40,133 nt of DNA from Gammaproteobacteria bacterium (GTDB taxonomy: Bacteria > Pseudomonadota > Gammaproteobacteria > Pseudomonadales > Halieaceae): NCBI GenBank assembly GCA_030428835.1, contig JAUIEP010000026.1, forward strand, positions 1-40,133, written 5' to 3'. Below, one piece after another: positions 1 to 8,682 of the stretch; positions within the stretch are counted from its first letter, which is position 1; every line of letters begins with the position of its first letter. The notes beneath the pieces are model-generated. The model was not told the origin of the DNA, made no database searches, and saw only the letters and a program-made list of their open reading frames with translations. Both the position numbers and the translations under genes were made by a program.

Positions 1-184
1 CCGTGAACGAAAGCTCTACCCGAACTTTCGGATCGATTCGGCGCTCGGGCCGAGGGATTGATCACAACGCCCTAAGGGGCGCTGTGACCCCTGCGGGGCG
101 CCTCCGCTGCGCTGCGGCGTCAAAATTGCTCCTGTGGTCGCAATTTTTCGAACGGGGTTCTCATCCAAATCCCACTCGCCACAA
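1..184. repeat. mosaic of short inverted repeats beside tRNA-Ser
   Basis: No convincing gene is present. The stretch is a string of small hairpins. One spans 61-88, with 12-base arms matching at 10 positions around a TAAG loop. Another has perfect arms at 122-129 and 140-147 (AAAATTGC/GCAATTTT). Open frames exist on both strands but their translations look like low-complexity arginine/glycine/proline-rich noise. From memory, similar mosaics follow tRNA genes in other marine gammaproteobacteria, which suggests a dispersed non-coding repeat; this is inference. Confidence 0.45.
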
Positions 185-228
185 TAAATGAAAAAGGGCC
201 ACCCTTGCGGGTAGCCCTTTTTCATTTA
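185..228 (-). terminator. terminator hairpin after tRNA-Ser
   Basis: A near-perfect palindrome with a stem of about 19 pairs, one mismatch and a 4-base loop. The outer arms are TAAATGAAAAAGGGC and GCCCTTTTTCATTTA. It begins at the base next to the tRNA 3' CCA, so it is placed to end the tRNA transcript. The A-run and T-run on the two arms make it look like a two-way intrinsic terminator. Confidence 0.8.
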
Positions 229-320
229 TGGCGGAGAGCGAGGGATTCGAACCCTCGATAGGGTATAAGCCTATACACCCTTAGCAGGGGTGCGCCTTCA
301 GCCACTCGGCCAGCTCTCCG
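229..320 (-). tRNA. tRNA-Ser (anticodon GCU)
   Basis: On the minus strand this 92-base segment starts GGAGAGCTGGCCGAGTGG after a C and ends TCCGCCA with an encoded CCA. The acceptor stem pairs GGAGAG with CTCTCC. The anticodon arm is CACCC-CTGCTAA-GGGTG, giving anticodon GCU. There is a long variable arm (TATAGGCTTATA), which is typical of class II serine tRNAs, and a normal T-arm with GGTTCGAATCC. It lies downstream of csrA in the same direction, as in Pseudomonas. Confidence 0.95.
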
Positions 321-425
321 GAAGGTCAGATTCTGCGGCAAATACGGCGCGAAACGCACCCGGCCACAGGCGCGGCATCATACCACAATCGTCATGGAAT
401 CAAAGTGTTGCGGGTGCTGGCCGCC

Positions 426-620
426 CTATTCCGGGCCCTTCTTGGACTCCGGTTCCTCGCCGCCCTGGATGCGGCTGTAGATCTCTTCGCGGTGTACCGC
501 GACGTCGCGCGGCGCATTCACGCCGATCCGCACCTGGTTGCCCTTGACGCCCAACACCGTCACGGTGATGTCATCGCCTACCATCAGGGATTCACCCACT
601 CTGCGGGTCAGTATCAGCAT
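426..620 (-). CDS. csrA: carbon storage regulator CsrA/RsmA
   Basis: A 64-residue RNA-binding global regulator that binds GGA motifs in mRNA leaders and changes translation or stability; it works as a homodimer. The sequence opens [17 protein letters not shown], nearly invariant in the family, and has the conserved VHREEIY segment containing the critical arginine. The C-terminal tail after the core ([12 protein letters not shown]) is charged and variable, as usual. The ATG is preceded by GGAG at a suitable spacing. Gene order alaS - lysC - csrA - tRNA-Ser supports the identification. It lies 168 bases downstream of lysC, so it probably has its own promoter in the gap. Confidence 0.97.
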   Translation of the reverse strand: MLILTRRVGESLMVGDDITVTVLGVKGNQVRIGVNAPRDVAVHREEIYSRIQGGEEPESKKGPE

Positions 621-725
621 CGGTTCTCATCTCCAGTCGGGCAATTCGCAGCGGTTCCCGACTCGTCCCTTACGGCTAATCCGGCCGTAATACTTGCGGT
701 GCACTACTAGTTGTAGTCAACATCC

Positions 726-764
726 GGGCAAACGCAATATTGGGAAATATCGCTTTATTTGCCC
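726..764. other. inverted repeat between lysC and csrA
   Basis: Outer arms GGGCAAA and TTTGCCC enclose a second paired block (AATATT with AATATT-type arms around a short loop), with a 3-base bulge. It starts 25 bases past the lysC stop on the minus strand. No T-run follows, so it is not a textbook intrinsic terminator. It could be an mRNA 3' stabiliser or part of the csrA upstream control region. Confidence 0.4.
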
Positions 765-788
765 TTGCACATCAATCACTTGCAGAGC

Positions 789-2027
789 TTAGTCCAGATT
801 CTCGGCTTCCGGTTCCTTGTCGAGCCCGAATGATGAATGCAGCGCGCGGACCGCGAGTTCCAGGAACTTCTCCTCGATGATCACGGAGATCTTGATCTCG
901 GAGGTCGTGATCATCTGGATGTTGATGCCCTCCTCGGCCAGCGCGCGGAACATCTGGCTGGCCACACCGGCGTGGGAGCGCATGCCGACACCGACCACCG
1001 AGACCTTGGCGATCTTCGCGTCGGAGCTCACTTTCTCCGCGTTGATCTCCTTCGCCACGGCGTTGAGCACGTCCTCGGCGCGCGGCAGGTCGCCCCGGCT
1101 CACGGTGAACGTGAAGTCGGTCGTGTTGTCGTGGCTGACGTTCTGCACGATCACGTCCACCTCGATGTTGGCTTCGCCCACGGGGCCGAGGATGCGATAG
1201 GCCACGCCGGGCATGTCCGGCACGCCCTCGATGGTGAGCTTGGCCTCGTCGCGATTGAAGGCGATGCCCGCGATCGTCGGGGTTTCCATGGCGCTGTCCT
1301 CTACTGTGATCAGGGTGCCGGGGCCGTCCTGGAAGCTGTGCAGGACGCGCAGGGGCACGTGGTATTTACCGGCGAACTCCACGGCGCGAATCTGCAGCAC
1401 CTTGGAGCCCATGCTGGCCATTTCCAGCATTTCCTCGAAGGTGATCTGCGACAGCCGGCGCGCGCCGTCCACGACGCGCGGGTCGGTGGTGTACACGCCG
1501 TCCACGTCGGTGTAGATCTGGCACTCGTCCGCCTTCAGGGCGGCGGCCAATGCCACGGCAGTGGTGTCGGAGCCGCCGCGGCCGAGGGTGGTGATGTTGC
1601 CGTGTTCATCCACGCCCTGGAAGCCGGCGACCACGAGGACGTAGCCCTTCTCCAGGTCCGCGCGCAGGCGTGCGTCGTCGATCTCGCGGATGCGCGCCTT
1701 GGTGTGGGCGCTGTCGGTGAGGATGCGCACCTGGCTGCCGTTGTAGGACTTGGCCTTCTGGCCGCGCTTGGCCAGGGCCATGGACAGCAGCGCGGTGGTG
1801 ACCTGCTCGCCGGTGGACACGAGTACGTCCATCTCGCGCGGCACGGGGCGGGGCTGGATCTGGTGGGCGAGGTCGATCAGGCGGTTGGTCTCGCCCGCCA
1901 TGGCGGAGACGACCACGACCACGTCATGGCCGTCGGCGCGGAAGCTGGCCACCTTGTCGGCGACCTGCTCGATGCGCTCGATGCTGCCGACCGAGGTGCC
2001 GCCGAATTTTTGGACGATTAGGCTCAT
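789..2027 (-). CDS. lysC: aspartate kinase LysC
   Basis: Phosphorylates aspartate with ATP, the first step to lysine, threonine, methionine and diaminopimelate; cytoplasmic. The 412-residue length fits monofunctional class. The N-terminal kinase domain begins SLIVQKFGGTSVGS (the KFGGTS signature) and has GRGGSDTTA and TDVDGVYTTDPR substrate/nucleotide motifs around residues 150-190. Two ACT regulatory domains follow (about 265-412), the site of feedback inhibition by lysine and/or threonine. Like other genes of this type it may contain an internal start for a beta subunit; none is assigned here. It lies between alaS and csrA in the common gammaproteobacterial order. A large palindrome lies just upstream of its start. 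Confidence 0.96.
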   Translation of the reverse strand: MSLIVQKFGGTSVGSIERIEQVADKVASFRADGHDVVVVVSAMAGETNRLIDLAHQIQPRPVPREMDVLVSTGEQVTTALLSMALAKRGQKAKSYNGSQVRILTDSAHTKARIREIDDARLRADLEKGYVLVVAGFQGVDEHGNITTLGRGGSDTTAVALAAALKADECQIYTDVDGVYTTDPRVVDGARRLSQITFEEMLEMASMGSKVLQIRAVEFAGKYHVPLRVLHSFQDGPGTLITVEDSAMETPTIAGIAFNRDEAKLTIEGVPDMPGVAYRILGPVGEANIEVDVIVQNVSHDNTTDFTFTVSRGDLPRAEDVLNAVAKEINAEKVSSDAKIAKVSVVGVGMRSHAGVASQMFRALAEEGINIQMITTSEIKISVIIEEKFLELAVRALHSSFGLDKEPEAENLD

Positions 2028-2050
2028 TGACTCAATTTGCTTGCTCTAGC

Positions 2051-2124
2051 CGTCGCCCCCGCGCAGGCGGTGGCCCAGTGACTTGTGGCAAGGTCGCTGG
2101 GTCCCCGCCTGCGCGGGGACGACG
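2051..2124. repeat. large REP-like palindrome upstream of lysC
   Basis: Two 32-base arms, identical at 28 positions when one is reversed and complemented, surround a 10-base loop. The arm core CCCCGCGCAGGCGG belongs to the widespread type of GC-rich dispersed palindrome with sense CCCCGCG(A/C)AGGCGGGG. It fills part of the alaS-lysC gap, 23 bases before the lysC start, so it may terminate alaS transcripts or shape the lysC leader. The rest of the gap (2125-2255) shows no gene. Confidence 0.75.
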
Positions 2125-2255
2125 GGACCGGGCACAACCCCAAACAAGCGGGGCTACCCAAAAAGGGGCGCCATTAAACACCAAAGCGCTGAAAGTTTAA
2201 ACAGTAACAAGCACTTAGAGGCTTATTTGGGTCACGGGCCGCGGTGGTGCGAGCC

Positions 2256-4856
2256 CTACCCCAACTGCCCCGCCACCCACTCCGGCACGGCCTTCAGGGC
2301 CTCCGGCAGGCCCGCCACGTCGGAGCCGCCGCCCTGGGCCATGTCCGGGCGGCCGCCGCCCTTGCCGCCCAGGCGCTGTGCGAATTCCTTCATGAGGTCG
2401 CCCGCTTTCAGGCGGTCGGTGAGGTCCTTCGTCACCCCCGCCGTGAGGGCGATCTTGTCGTCGTTCACCGCCGCGAGCAGGATCACGGCCGAGCCGAGCT
2501 TGTTCTTGCACTGGTCCATGGTGTCGCGCAGGGATTTGGCGTCGGCGCCGTCGACGTTGGCGGCGAGCACCTTCACGCCGGACACCTCCACGGCATCGGC
2601 CGTCAGGTCGCCGCCGGCGGAGCTCGCGAGTTTCTGCTTGAGGCGCTCGATCTCCTTCTGCAGGTCGCGGTTCTCGCTGCGCAGGGCCGCCACCTTGTCC
2701 GTCACGTTGGACGCGTTGCCCTTGACCACCTCGCAGACTTCCGCGAGTTGCCGCTCCACCGCGTCGAACTGCGCCAGCGCGCCGGCGCCGGTCACCGCCT
2801 CGATGCGGCGCACGCCGGCCGCCACGCCGGACTCGGACACGATACGCATCAGGCCGATGTCGCCCGTGGCCGCCACGTGGGTGCCGCCGCACAGTTCGAC
2901 CGAGTAGTCGTTCACGCCCATCGAGAGCACGCGCACCTCGTCGCCGTACTTCTCGCCGAACAGCGCCATGGCGCCGGCCGCCACGGCGTCGTCCATCGAC
3001 ATGATGCGCGTGGTCACGGGCGTGTTCGCGCGCACCTGGTCGTTGACGATGGTCTCGATGCGCTTCAGTTGGTCCGCGCTCACCGCCTCGGGATGGGAGA
3101 AGTCGAAGCGCAGGCGCTGCGAGTCCACCAGCGAACCCTTCTGCTGCACATGCTCGCCGAGTACCTCGCGCAATGCGGCGTGCAGCAGGTGCGTGGCGCT
3201 GTGGTTGAGCCGCGTGCTCTGGCGCACGCTGGCATCGACCTGCGCATTGAGTGTCATGCCCGTGGAGACATTGCCGGACAGGACCTTCACGTGGTGCAGG
3301 TGCTGGTCGGAGGCCTTGGTGGTGTCCGTGACCTCAACCTTGACACCGTCTGCCTGCAGGTAGCCGGTATCGCCCACCTGGCCGCCGGACTCGCCGTAAA
3401 ACGGCGTGCGGTCGAGCACGATCACACCGCTCTCGTCGGCGCCCAGGCTGTCGACGGCCTCCCCGTCCCTGAGCAGCGCGGTCACCGTGCCTGCGCCGCT
3501 GAGCCCGTCGTAGCCGGTGAACTGCGTACTGCCCTCCAGCGTCAGTACGTCGTTGAAATCGACCTTGAAGCTGCCGCTCTCCTGTGAGCGCGACCGCTGC
3601 TGCGCCATGGCGGCCTCGTATCCCGCCTCGTCGAGCGTCAGGCCGCGCTCGCGCGCGATGTCGTTGGTAAGGTCCAGCGGAAAGCCGTAGGTGTCGTAGA
3701 GCTTGAACACCACGTCGCCCGGGATCACGGTGCCTGCGAGCCCGTCCAGCGCCTCTTCCAGGATCTGCATGCCGTTGTCGAGCGTCCTGGCGAACTGCTC
3801 TTCCTCGGTCAGCAGGGCCTTCTCCACCTGCGCCTGCGCTTTCGCGAGCTCCGGGTAGGCCTCGCCCATCTCGCCCACCAAAGTGGCCACGAGCTTGTGG
3901 AAGAACGGGCCGGTCGCGCCGAGCTTGTTGCCGTGGCGCACGGCGCGGCGGATGATGCGGCGCAGCACGTAGCCACGGCCCTCGTTGCCGGGCAACACGC
4001 CGTCGGCCACGAGGAAGGCGCAGGAGCGGATGTGGTCGGCAATCACGCGCAGCGACTTGTCCTCGAGGTCGCTCACGTCCAACAGCTTCGCTGCGGCGCC
4101 GATCAGCGCCTGGAACAGGTCGATCTCGTAGTTGCTGTGCACGCCCTGCATCACGGCGGCGATGCGCTCCAGCCCCATGCCGGTGTCCACCGAGGGTTTG
4201 GGCAGGTCATGCATCGTGCCGTTCGAGTCGCGGTTGAACTGCATGAACACCAGGTTCCAGATCTCGATATAGCGGTCGAGATCGTCGTCCTTCGAGCCCG
4301 GCGGGCCGCCGGGCACGTCCTCGCCGTGATCGTAGAAGATCTCGCTGCAGGGGCCGCAGGGGCCGGTGTCGCCCATCTGCCAGAAGTTGTCTTCTTCCAG
4401 GCGCGAGATGCGCTCCTTCGGGAAGCCGATGTCGTTGACCCAGATGGCCTCGGCCTCGTCGTCCGACACGTGGCAGGTCACCCACAGTTTTTCCGGGGGC
4501 AGGCCCAGCGTCACGGTAAGGAATTCCCAGGCGAAGCGGATGGCGTCCTGCTTGAAGTAGTCGCCGAAGCTGAAGTTGCCGAGCATCTCGAAGAACGTGT
4601 GGTGGCGCGCGGTATAACCCACGTTTTCGAGGTCGTTGTGCTTGCCGCCCGCGCGCACACAGCGCTGGCTGGAGGCGGCGCGGGAGTACGGGCGCGGGTC
4701 GGTGCCCAGGAACGTGTCCTTGAACTGGTTCATCCCGGCGTTGGTAAACAGCAGCGTGGGGTCGTTGGCGGGCACCAGCGAGCTGGAGGCCACACGCGTG
4801 TGTTCCTGCTGTTCAAAGTAGGCCAGGAAGGCCTCGCGAATCTCTCCGGTCTTCAT
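2256..4856 (-). CDS. alaS: alanine-tRNA ligase AlaS
   Basis: Charges tRNA-Ala and edits mischarged Ser/Gly. The 866-residue length is normal. The class II catalytic domain at the N-terminus begins [20 protein letters not shown], with [20 protein letters not shown] (motif 1 region) and [19 protein letters not shown] (motif 2). The editing domain carries [11 protein letters not shown] and the zinc-binding CGGTH. A Gly-rich C-Ala domain ends the protein ([16 protein letters not shown]). I chose the ATG at MKTGEI over upstream in-frame codons because the extension (46 residues, Ser/Thr/Pro-rich) has no counterpart in the family and overlaps the region just past the HIT gene. No N-terminal part is missing. 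Confidence 0.97.
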   Translation of the reverse strand: MKTGEIREAFLAYFEQQEHTRVASSSLVPANDPTLLFTNAGMNQFKDTFLGTDPRPYSRAASSQRCVRAGGKHNDLENVGYTARHHTFFEMLGNFSFGDYFKQDAIRFAWEFLTVTLGLPPEKLWVTCHVSDDEAEAIWVNDIGFPKERISRLEEDNFWQMGDTGPCGPCSEIFYDHGEDVPGGPPGSKDDDLDRYIEIWNLVFMQFNRDSNGTMHDLPKPSVDTGMGLERIAAVMQGVHSNYEIDLFQALIGAAAKLLDVSDLEDKSLRVIADHIRSCAFLVADGVLPGNEGRGYVLRRIIRRAVRHGNKLGATGPFFHKLVATLVGEMGEAYPELAKAQAQVEKALLTEEEQFARTLDNGMQILEEALDGLAGTVIPGDVVFKLYDTYGFPLDLTNDIARERGLTLDEAGYEAAMAQQRSRSQESGSFKVDFNDVLTLEGSTQFTGYDGLSGAGTVTALLRDGEAVDSLGADESGVIVLDRTPFYGESGGQVGDTGYLQADGVKVEVTDTTKASDQHLHHVKVLSGNVSTGMTLNAQVDASVRQSTRLNHSATHLLHAALREVLGEHVQQKGSLVDSQRLRFDFSHPEAVSADQLKRIETIVNDQVRANTPVTTRIMSMDDAVAAGAMALFGEKYGDEVRVLSMGVNDYSVELCGGTHVAATGDIGLMRIVSESGVAAGVRRIEAVTGAGALAQFDAVERQLAEVCEVVKGNASNVTDKVAALRSENRDLQKEIERLKQKLASSAGGDLTADAVEVSGVKVLAANVDGADAKSLRDTMDQCKNKLGSAVILLAAVNDDKIALTAGVTKDLTDRLKAGDLMKEFAQRLGGKGGGRPDMAQGGGSDVAGLPEALKAVPEWVAGQLG

Positions 4857-4905
4857 ACTGTGTTCCAGGTTCTGCGAAAGGCGGCCGCGAGTGCGCGGCG
4901 GGTGC

Positions 4906-5244
4906 TCAACCGATCCCGAAGCTCCTCCCGGACAACAGGTGGATGTGCAGGTGGAAGACGGTCTGCCCGGCGTCTGCGCCGTTGTTGATGACAATGTTGC
5001 AGGCCTCGTCCACGCCCAGTTGCTCGGCGACCTTCTTCGCCGCGAGCAGCAGGTGACCCAGCAGAGCCTGGTCTTCGGGGCCCGCGTCGACCAGCCGGGG
5101 AATCGGTTTGCGCGGAATGACCAGCACGTGCACCGGCGCCTTGGGGGCGATGTCGTTGATGGCCACGCAGTGCTCGTCCTCGTAGACGAAGTCCGTGGGA
5201 ATCTCGCCGCGGGTGATCTTGCCGAATATCGTGTCTTCTGCCAT
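4906..5244 (-). CDS. HIT family nucleotide hydrolase (HinT-like)
   Basis: A 112-residue histidine-triad protein, the size of HinT, which hydrolyses purine nucleoside phosphoramidates and aminoacyl-adenylates. The catalytic triad motif is plain near the C-terminus (VFHLHIHLL). The N-terminal [20 protein letters not shown] is typical of the family. The ATG at MAEDTIF is used because AGGGG lies just upstream; longer in-frame starts would run into the Trm112-like gene. It ends only 49 bases before alaS and follows the Trm112-like gene closely, so the three may be co-transcribed. HinT acting on aminoacyl-adenylates would fit next to a tRNA synthetase, but this is only context. Confidence 0.93.
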   Translation of the reverse strand: MAEDTIFGKITRGEIPTDFVYEDEHCVAINDIAPKAPVHVLVIPRKPIPRLVDAGPEDQALLGHLLLAAKKVAEQLGVDEACNIVINNGADAGQTVFHLHIHLLSGRSFGIG

Positions 5245-5260
5245 GCCCCTGTCCCGGTTT

Positions 5261-5446
5261 CTAGCCCAGTTTCTCGTCGGCGGTGAGTTGTCGCGCCTCG
5301 CTCTCGAGCATGACGGGGATGCCGTCACGGACCGGGTAGGCAAGACCCGAGGCCTTGCAGATCAGCTCTTCTTTCTTCTCGTCGTACTCCACCGGCGCCT
5401 TGCTCACGGGGCACACCAGGATACTGAGCAGCTTCTTGTCAATCAT
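5261..5446 (-). CDS. Trm112 family protein (YcaR-like)
   Basis: A 61-residue protein of the small Trm112/UPF0434 family. It begins [21 protein letters not shown] and has the characteristic [15 protein letters not shown] segment. Eukaryotic and archaeal Trm112 proteins activate methyltransferases acting on tRNA, rRNA and release factors; bacterial members are less studied and a similar partner role is only an expectation. Only one cysteine of the usual zinc sites is clear at the start plus one at LICKASG. It sits 16 bases upstream of the HIT gene in the same direction. Confidence 0.9.
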   Translation of the reverse strand: MIDKKLLSILVCPVSKAPVEYDEKKEELICKASGLAYPVRDGIPVMLESEARQLTADEKLG

Positions 5447-5566
5447 CGGTTCTTTGGACGCGCAAACGGAGCGCCATTATACGGCCTTTTGGCCCCCGTG
5501 GGGATGACCGGGTGCGGCCGGGGAACGACCGCCTGCGCCCGCCTGGCGGCGGGTTCTCCCGGCCAA

Positions 5567-6103
5567 TCACGGCCCCGCCGGGGCAGGGTTGGCGGGCGTC
5601 GCCGGGGTGGTTGCGGGGCGCTCGCGCGTGCAGGCAAATTTCCTGCCCCCGGCCTCGATCATGGCCTCGCTCCCCTTGTTCCAGAAGCTGACGCCCCCGG
5701 CAGAATACTTCGCGCCGGAGGCCGTGCGCTCCCGCGCGAGGACATGGCGCTTACCCGCGAACAGCAACTCCATGGTTTCGGGACCGGCGAACCGTGTGCC
5801 CGCGGTGCCCGCCACACCGCAATCGAACAAGATGCTCACGCCGGAAGGCAGGTCAAGGGGTTGCGGCTGATCGACGTCCTCGGTCTGCCGGCCAAGGTCT
5901 GCGCCGGGCGCCGCCGAGGCAGTCGGTAAGCGCTCCTGTGCATGTACACAGCCGCCCAGCAGCAGGAGAACGCCCACACCCGCAACCGGGCCATTGATGC
6001 AAAGACCTCGTCGCAAGCACCACAAAGCGTGGATCACACCGCCACTGATTGCGGGTATGGCGCTGCGGGTTGGCCGCACCTGCCCCGGAAAATTCGCCAG
6101 CAC
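5567..6103 (-). CDS. MliC-type lysozyme inhibitor lipoprotein
   Basis: The C-terminal 90 residues match the MliC fold: a short beta-strand with a cysteine (SILFDCG), a central ETMELLFAGKRHVLARE stretch, a GGVSFWNKGSEAMIE segment and a closing cysteine (KFACTRE). MliC proteins block C-type lysozyme in the periplasm. A lipobox is visible (LLLLGGC). The start is uncertain. The ATG given is 9 bases after the upstream gene's stop but leads a sequence unlike a signal peptide. Internal starts, GTG at 6037 or TTG at 6016, would give a compact lipoprotein signal (the latter MRRGLCINGPVAGVGVLLLL). I think one of these is the true start. The tail is Ala/Pro/Thr-rich. Confidence 0.8.
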   Translation of the reverse strand: MLANFPGQVRPTRSAIPAISGGVIHALWCLRRGLCINGPVAGVGVLLLLGGCVHAQERLPTASAAPGADLGRQTEDVDQPQPLDLPSGVSILFDCGVAGTAGTRFAGPETMELLFAGKRHVLARERTASGAKYSAGGVSFWNKGSEAMIEAGGRKFACTRERPATTPATPANPAPAGP

Positions 6104-6112
6104 CGGCGCCGG

Positions 6113-8371
6113 TTACCGGCGCAGTCGCGTGCGCGACATCTGGGGTCGCGCACGTTCCCGCGCCATACCCCGTTGCCGCGCGAGGTTCGCGCGATCCATC
6201 GCGGCGCGGTCGAAGTGCCCCTGGCCCGCCCGGTCATGTACCTGCGAGCCGCCGCCCTGCCATTGTCCCGTCGCGGTCCTGCCCAGCGTATCGGCGGAGC
6301 GGTCGCGCGCGGCTGCGTTGCCGGGCACCTGCCAGTCGCCGCCGCTGCGCGTCTTCCAGCCGTCCTTACCGCGCTGCGCGATATTGCCATTGGCGTCGGC
6401 AAACACGTTGTTCGCGCGGCCCGTCGCGGGCCTGGCCTGCTTGAGGCTCTTGCGCGCGCTCGTGGCATCCGCGAGGCGCGCGCGGTTGTCGCTGTTGTGG
6501 TAGATATTCTGGCGGCTGTTGTCGAGTCTCACCCGGTCCCCGCGATCGATGCGATTGCCGATATTGGTGCGGTTGCCCACGTTGACGTTGTTGCCGATGT
6601 TGATGTCGCCCGTATTGATGACCACGGGGCCGCGATAACCGCCGCCATACCAGCCACCGCAGCAACCGCCGTAATGGTAGCCACCACCCCAACTCACGCC
6701 GAAGGTGAAAAAGCCGGTGGAGTAACTCAACCCGAAACTCCAGCCGGTCCAGGGGTTGTAACCCACGTTGAAGCCCCAGGTGGGGGGGCGCGGGTAGTAG
6801 TAGCGGCCGTAGTAGGGAGGGTAATACCAGCCCGTGCCGTATACCGGCACGCCGTAATAGGGGAAGCTCCACATGTAGCCGGGGAGGTAGCCCACGTACA
6901 CAATGTCCGGCGTCGACTCGTACACATGCACGTAGGTGGTGTTGTACACGGGTGAACTCGGGGGAATCTTGCCGATTTCCTCCTCGGGGATGCTGTCGGC
7001 TACCTGCCACGGCCCGGTCGCGGAGCCGGCCGTAAACCAGACCCCGTTGTCGACCGCGTAGTAACGCTTGTCGATGAGCAGCACCTGCGTCGCGGTATTC
7101 ACCGCGTAGGAGACTGACGTGCCCGTAACCTTCTCGAATTTGGGCTTGCCGTCGTACTCGACCTCGAGGGTCGCGGCATCGCGCTTGATCGCGGCCGTCT
7201 GGGGAATCTGCGCATCGAGCAATGCGTCTTCCGCCTCGGGCGTACCGGCGACGGCGGTGCGCAGGCCGCCGATGTCGGAGTCCGGCGGTATGTCGCGAAA
7301 CTCCGCGGGGAGTTCGTCCGCCGGCACGAAAGTCCAGGGGCCCTTGTCGGACTTGGCGCGATACCAGCGGCCGGACAGCAACAGGTACATATTGCCGTTG
7401 GAAAGATACCTCAGCCACGGGGATTCCGTGTTGTTGACGTAGAGAATGGCGCCGCCCTGCAGTGACTTCCAATCGGGCTTGCCCTGCGTCACGATCAGCT
7501 CCGTGGGCTCATCGACCGCCACGATCGCGGGCGGGCTGTCGGGCTGCTCTGCATCGGTCGCGGCCTGCTGCAGCATCTTCTCGAGGTCCGCCGGCGGGTT
7601 ATCCGTCACCTTCCAGGGCCCCATGGCGTTGTCCGCCCGGTACCAGAACTTGCCGCTGGACAGCCAGTATTCCCTGCGCTTCTTGCCCGCCACGACGGCC
7701 AGGGGCGTATTGAGCACTCGCTCGTAGGGGCTGTTGTCCAGCTCGGCGTAACGCGGCTCGCCGTCGTACAGCAACAACACCGCCGGCTCCTCCCGGAACA
7801 GGATCTGCGGCGGTTCGTGCTTCAGTTCCCTGAGGCTGTCCTGCTCGATTTCCGCCACCTTCAGGCTGGCCGACAGCCGCTCCAGGGAGATCGTGAACCC
7901 GTTCTCCGGGATAGCGGCTTCGACGACCGCGGTGAAGCGCTGTTCACCGGCGTCCTTCGAATCGGGCCAGCGCACCTGCGTGACTTTCAGGTCGCGAATC
8001 TGCGCCGTGCCGGCCGCACGGTCAGTGTCGATTTTCGCCTCGAACCAGAAGGCGCCGAAAATTGCATCGGGCCTACCCTTCAGCTCCAGGGACATCGCGG
8101 CGCGCCCCGTCAGCGTGTTGCCGTCGAGGGACTCCGGCTGGGGCTGGTAGACAATGATGGAGCCCTCCTGCGCCGTGACTTCCTTGGGCCATTCGAGCGA
8201 CGCGAACGCCGCCGAACTCAGCAACAGGCCCAGGACGAGCAACAGGCGCGGTGCCCATGCAGTCCCGCGCGGACGGCCGCCCGACGCGCCACGAAAGCCG
8301 CGGATGCCGCCGGTGCATTCGCGTGTTGTTTCCGGGCGCACCATTACGAGGTGCTGCAGGTGATTTCTCAT
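6113..8371 (-). CDS. large exported W/Y-rich repeat protein
   Basis: A 752-residue protein with a long basic N-region followed by a hydrophobic signal segment (LLLVLGLLLSSAAFA). Three related modules of about 30 residues each contain a W/Y-Y-x-A ... GPW signature: KFWYRADNAMGPW, GRWYRAKSDKGPW, and YYAVDNGVWFTAGSATGPW. A very aromatic, Gly/Tyr/Pro-rich region follows (about 480-600), then a polar Asn/Arg-rich tail with NIGNNVNVGNRTNIGN-type repeats that looks disordered. From memory, relatives are annotated as carbohydrate-binding family V/XII-like, but no catalytic motif is visible. Function unknown; surface or periplasmic location is inferred. The MliC-type gene follows within 10 bases. Confidence 0.75.
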   Translation of the reverse strand: MRNHLQHLVMVRPETTRECTGGIRGFRGASGGRPRGTAWAPRLLLVLGLLLSSAAFASLEWPKEVTAQEGSIIVYQPQPESLDGNTLTGRAAMSLELKGRPDAIFGAFWFEAKIDTDRAAGTAQIRDLKVTQVRWPDSKDAGEQRFTAVVEAAIPENGFTISLERLSASLKVAEIEQDSLRELKHEPPQILFREEPAVLLLYDGEPRYAELDNSPYERVLNTPLAVVAGKKRREYWLSSGKFWYRADNAMGPWKVTDNPPADLEKMLQQAATDAEQPDSPPAIVAVDEPTELIVTQGKPDWKSLQGGAILYVNNTESPWLRYLSNGNMYLLLSGRWYRAKSDKGPWTFVPADELPAEFRDIPPDSDIGGLRTAVAGTPEAEDALLDAQIPQTAAIKRDAATLEVEYDGKPKFEKVTGTSVSYAVNTATQVLLIDKRYYAVDNGVWFTAGSATGPWQVADSIPEEEIGKIPPSSPVYNTTYVHVYESTPDIVYVGYLPGYMWSFPYYGVPVYGTGWYYPPYYGRYYYPRPPTWGFNVGYNPWTGWSFGLSYSTGFFTFGVSWGGGYHYGGCCGGWYGGGYRGPVVINTGDINIGNNVNVGNRTNIGNRIDRGDRVRLDNSRQNIYHNSDNRARLADATSARKSLKQARPATGRANNVFADANGNIAQRGKDGWKTRSGGDWQVPGNAAARDRSADTLGRTATGQWQGGGSQVHDRAGQGHFDRAAMDRANLARQRGMARERARPQMSRTRLRR

Positions 8372-8682
8372 GACAGTTTTCTCTTCAGACGGCGTTGTGG
8401 ACCATCGCGTTGGCCGGTTGCCCTGTGCACCCGCCTACCATTAACCAACCCGGTCGCGATGGCGACCGATGCGAGGCAGCGCGGCACCCGGGCCGGCCCG
8501 GCGGCCAGGCTCTTCCTGCCAAAAAGATAGACCAGGTTTGCAGCGGATGGAAATGGCACGTGTGCTTCAGATAGGGCACACGGCGCAGCGACATACGCAG
8601 CGCGTGGCGCCGCCCTCTCGCACTGGCCCGCGCAGGTGCATTTGATTAGCATAGGCCGCGTAACGCGAGAGAGTGCATCGCC
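8372..8682. other. divergent intergenic region
   Basis: A 311-base gap between the divergent W/Y-rich gene and the DUF6268 barrel gene. Open frames here have no family features and I call none. One small hairpin with perfect 7-base arms (CGGTCGC/GCGACCG) lies at 8451-8468. The promoters of both flanking genes should be in this stretch but I see no strong consensus pair. Confidence 0.6.

Noticed and set aside
837-2021. Long plus-strand open frame opposite lysC
   Set aside because: Its His/Val/Ala/Gly/Asp-rich translation is the shadow of a GC-rich coding strand; lysC on the minus strand has full family motifs.
4857-4994. N-terminal extension of AlaS
   Set aside because: The extra 46 residues are unlike the family and reach back into the HIT gene; the ATG at 4856 fits the family start.
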